Of a stretch of 64,000 bases of DNA, positions 62,691-64,000 are shown one piece after another. The translations under genes were made by a program, and so were the position numbers. The DNA lies in NCBI GenBank assembly GCA_003586115.2, contig QVOM02000074.1:3700147-3764146 (forward strand). Reading direction: 5' to 3'. This DNA comes from Salvator merianae. Its lineage: Eukaryota > Chordata > Lepidosauria > Squamata > Teiidae. The notes below the pieces were generated by a model. It ran no database searches. It was not told the origin of the DNA and saw only the letters and a list, made by a program, of their open reading frames with translations. Every line of letters starts with the position of its first letter. The first letter of the stretch is position 1.

Positions 62691-64000
62691 TTTTGTATTG
62701 TCTCGCATACTTCAGTCTACATTCCATTCCCTGGAATTTTCTTTAGCCTATTTGAAACCCCAAGTTTTTACTTCATTCCATTTTTTTCTCTTTTTTTAAA
62801 GTAATCATCTTCCTAGGAAGAGAGAAGGAGATAGCAAATTAAGTCATGTTGGTCGATGGCATCAGTGAGTGCAGAAACTCTGTGGGCAATGCTGTAGTTT
62901 CTCATGCCTTTTAAGGAGAGAAAAGCCAATTAAAAAAAACAGTGCTACTGAAACTGCTGCTAATCAGGAGCACAGGCAGCAGAAAAACATAAGGTATGAA
63001 AGTGAGGCAAAGGTTTTATTAGAAATCCCCCATCCCCCTTTTCATAGTGAGATTTTAATCTGGAGAATATTCAGTACAGCATAGCTCCGTAGATGAATTT
63101 TAGTAAAATGGAAATCTTCATTATTGTCAATGAAATATTTGACCTCATGTGCACAGCTCAGCTCAAACCTGTTATGTACATCAAATCTTAAAGATACACA
63201 ATCACATAGCCTCCAGTATCACAGTGATAGCCAATAATAACAGCAACTCAACAGCTGGACTTTAGAAAGACCCAAACATGACATAATATGTCACATGGAG
63301 TTGCTTTTTCGCTGCTGACATTACTGATGTTCAAGCAGATGTGGTATCAAGAGAGCACTGAGTCCTGCTTCAAAAGTCACTTGAGATGTCTTGATTCGTA
63401 ATTATTTCTGATAGCTGTTTATTTCTGCCTCAACTGCTATTAATAACCCTGCTAGTAAGCTTGCTTATGTGCAATGATACTCTGTCTCAGACTAACATGA
63501 CTTTGTGCCTTTTCCATGACCTTAACAAATCAGGTCTGTGAGTTTGTTAGGAAATATATACCGGATCTGCAATACCTCCCTCTTGACATGGGAGCAAATG
63601 CCTCTGAAAGATAATGGGACACCTGTAAACCTGGAAGGGTTGCAATGGATCATCTGACTCCCCACACAAAAGATTGTGCCAGCAGCTTGTTTCATAGCCA
63701 TAGAATTGACAAGTTTGGTTTTTTTTAAAAAGATACAGTCCAGTCTTACACTTGTACATTTGTAGTACATTTTTTTGATTGTTTATCTTAATGTGCAGTT
63801 TTCTGAAGATTTGGGATAACTAAGAGCAAACACAGATATTTATATAAGAATATTCTGCCCTATAGAACATGATCTCAGGATGGGGGGTAGGCTACAACGT
63901 ATTTAAAACCTAACAGAAAGAAAGTTAAAAACAGAGCTAAACCAGAAATGAATGAATGAAAGTTGCCCAGGAAAGAATGGCAAATTACTCAATTAACTAA

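Larger units (their letters stand above)
24559..64000 (+). other. KCNQ1: KCNQ1 intron 15 (5' part, over 39 kb)
   Basis: The stretch after the exon 15 donor contains no block that reads as the exon 16 coiled coil, so it is taken as intron 15 continuing past the window. The human counterpart is also very long. Recognisable repeats are listed separately. Within it I see no gene or clear repeat in about 24750-26690, 29150-29550, 31120-32980, 35040-36680, 45000-45500, 45700-47650, 49090-50060, 53850-55200, 60560-61750 and 62700-64000. These are ordinary AT-rich intronic sequence, possibly old repeat debris. Confidence 0.75.

Overview
The window is vertebrate nuclear DNA from inside one large gene, on the + strand. 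Three short exons read as consecutive C-terminal exons of KCNQ1 (Kv7.1, the slow delayed-rectifier potassium channel alpha subunit). They are 6126-6220 (95 bp), 19566-19606 (41 bp) and 24497-24558 (62 bp), each with canonical AG/GT borders and matching codon phases. They correspond to human exons 13, 14 and 15 and encode 66 residues: the end of helix C, the linker, and the start of the coiled-coil helix D that sets tetramer assembly. I did not find the terminal exon (human exon 16), so 24559-64000 appears to be an intron at least 39 kb long.

The repeat content points to a non-avian reptile, most likely a squamate or other lepidosaur: L1, L2 and CR1 LINEs side by side, many PIF/Harbinger-like and hAT-like miniature elements, and a solo ERV LTR. 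The species cannot be fixed from this window.

Layout. 1-6125: intron 12, with a decayed reverse-transcriptase fragment (- strand), a 1073-bp TIR element (1372-2444), a decayed L2 piece, a 703-bp Harbinger-like element with a long hairpin (4376-5078), and a local tandem duplication. 6221-19565: intron 13, with an interrupted CR1, a MITE, and an L1 nest: a 5-kb L1 (11563-16588, target-site duplication TTTTATCATG) sits inside an older L1 that also carries a 268-bp hAT MITE with an 8-bp duplication. A third L1 fragment follows. 19607-24496: intron 14, with two - strand L2 copies, one split by a 735-bp GC-rich hAT element. 24559-64000: intron 15, with two more copies of the 1-kb TIR family, an assembly gap (33681-34359), CR1 and L2 copies, further Harbinger-like MITEs, a solo LTR (44366-44899), a second gap (48795-48892) inside a nested hAT/Harbinger pair, a 326-bp tandem duplication, and microsatellites.

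No bacterial features, CRISPR arrays, tRNAs or rRNAs were seen. Apart from the KCNQ1 exons, every recognisable protein-like stretch is transposon-derived and mostly broken. No convincing undescribed system was found. The most interesting items are the nested insertion history, a MITE family carrying a perfect CRE and other promoter-like motifs, a 55-bp-arm hairpin, and lineage-specific changes in KCNQ1 exons 14-15.
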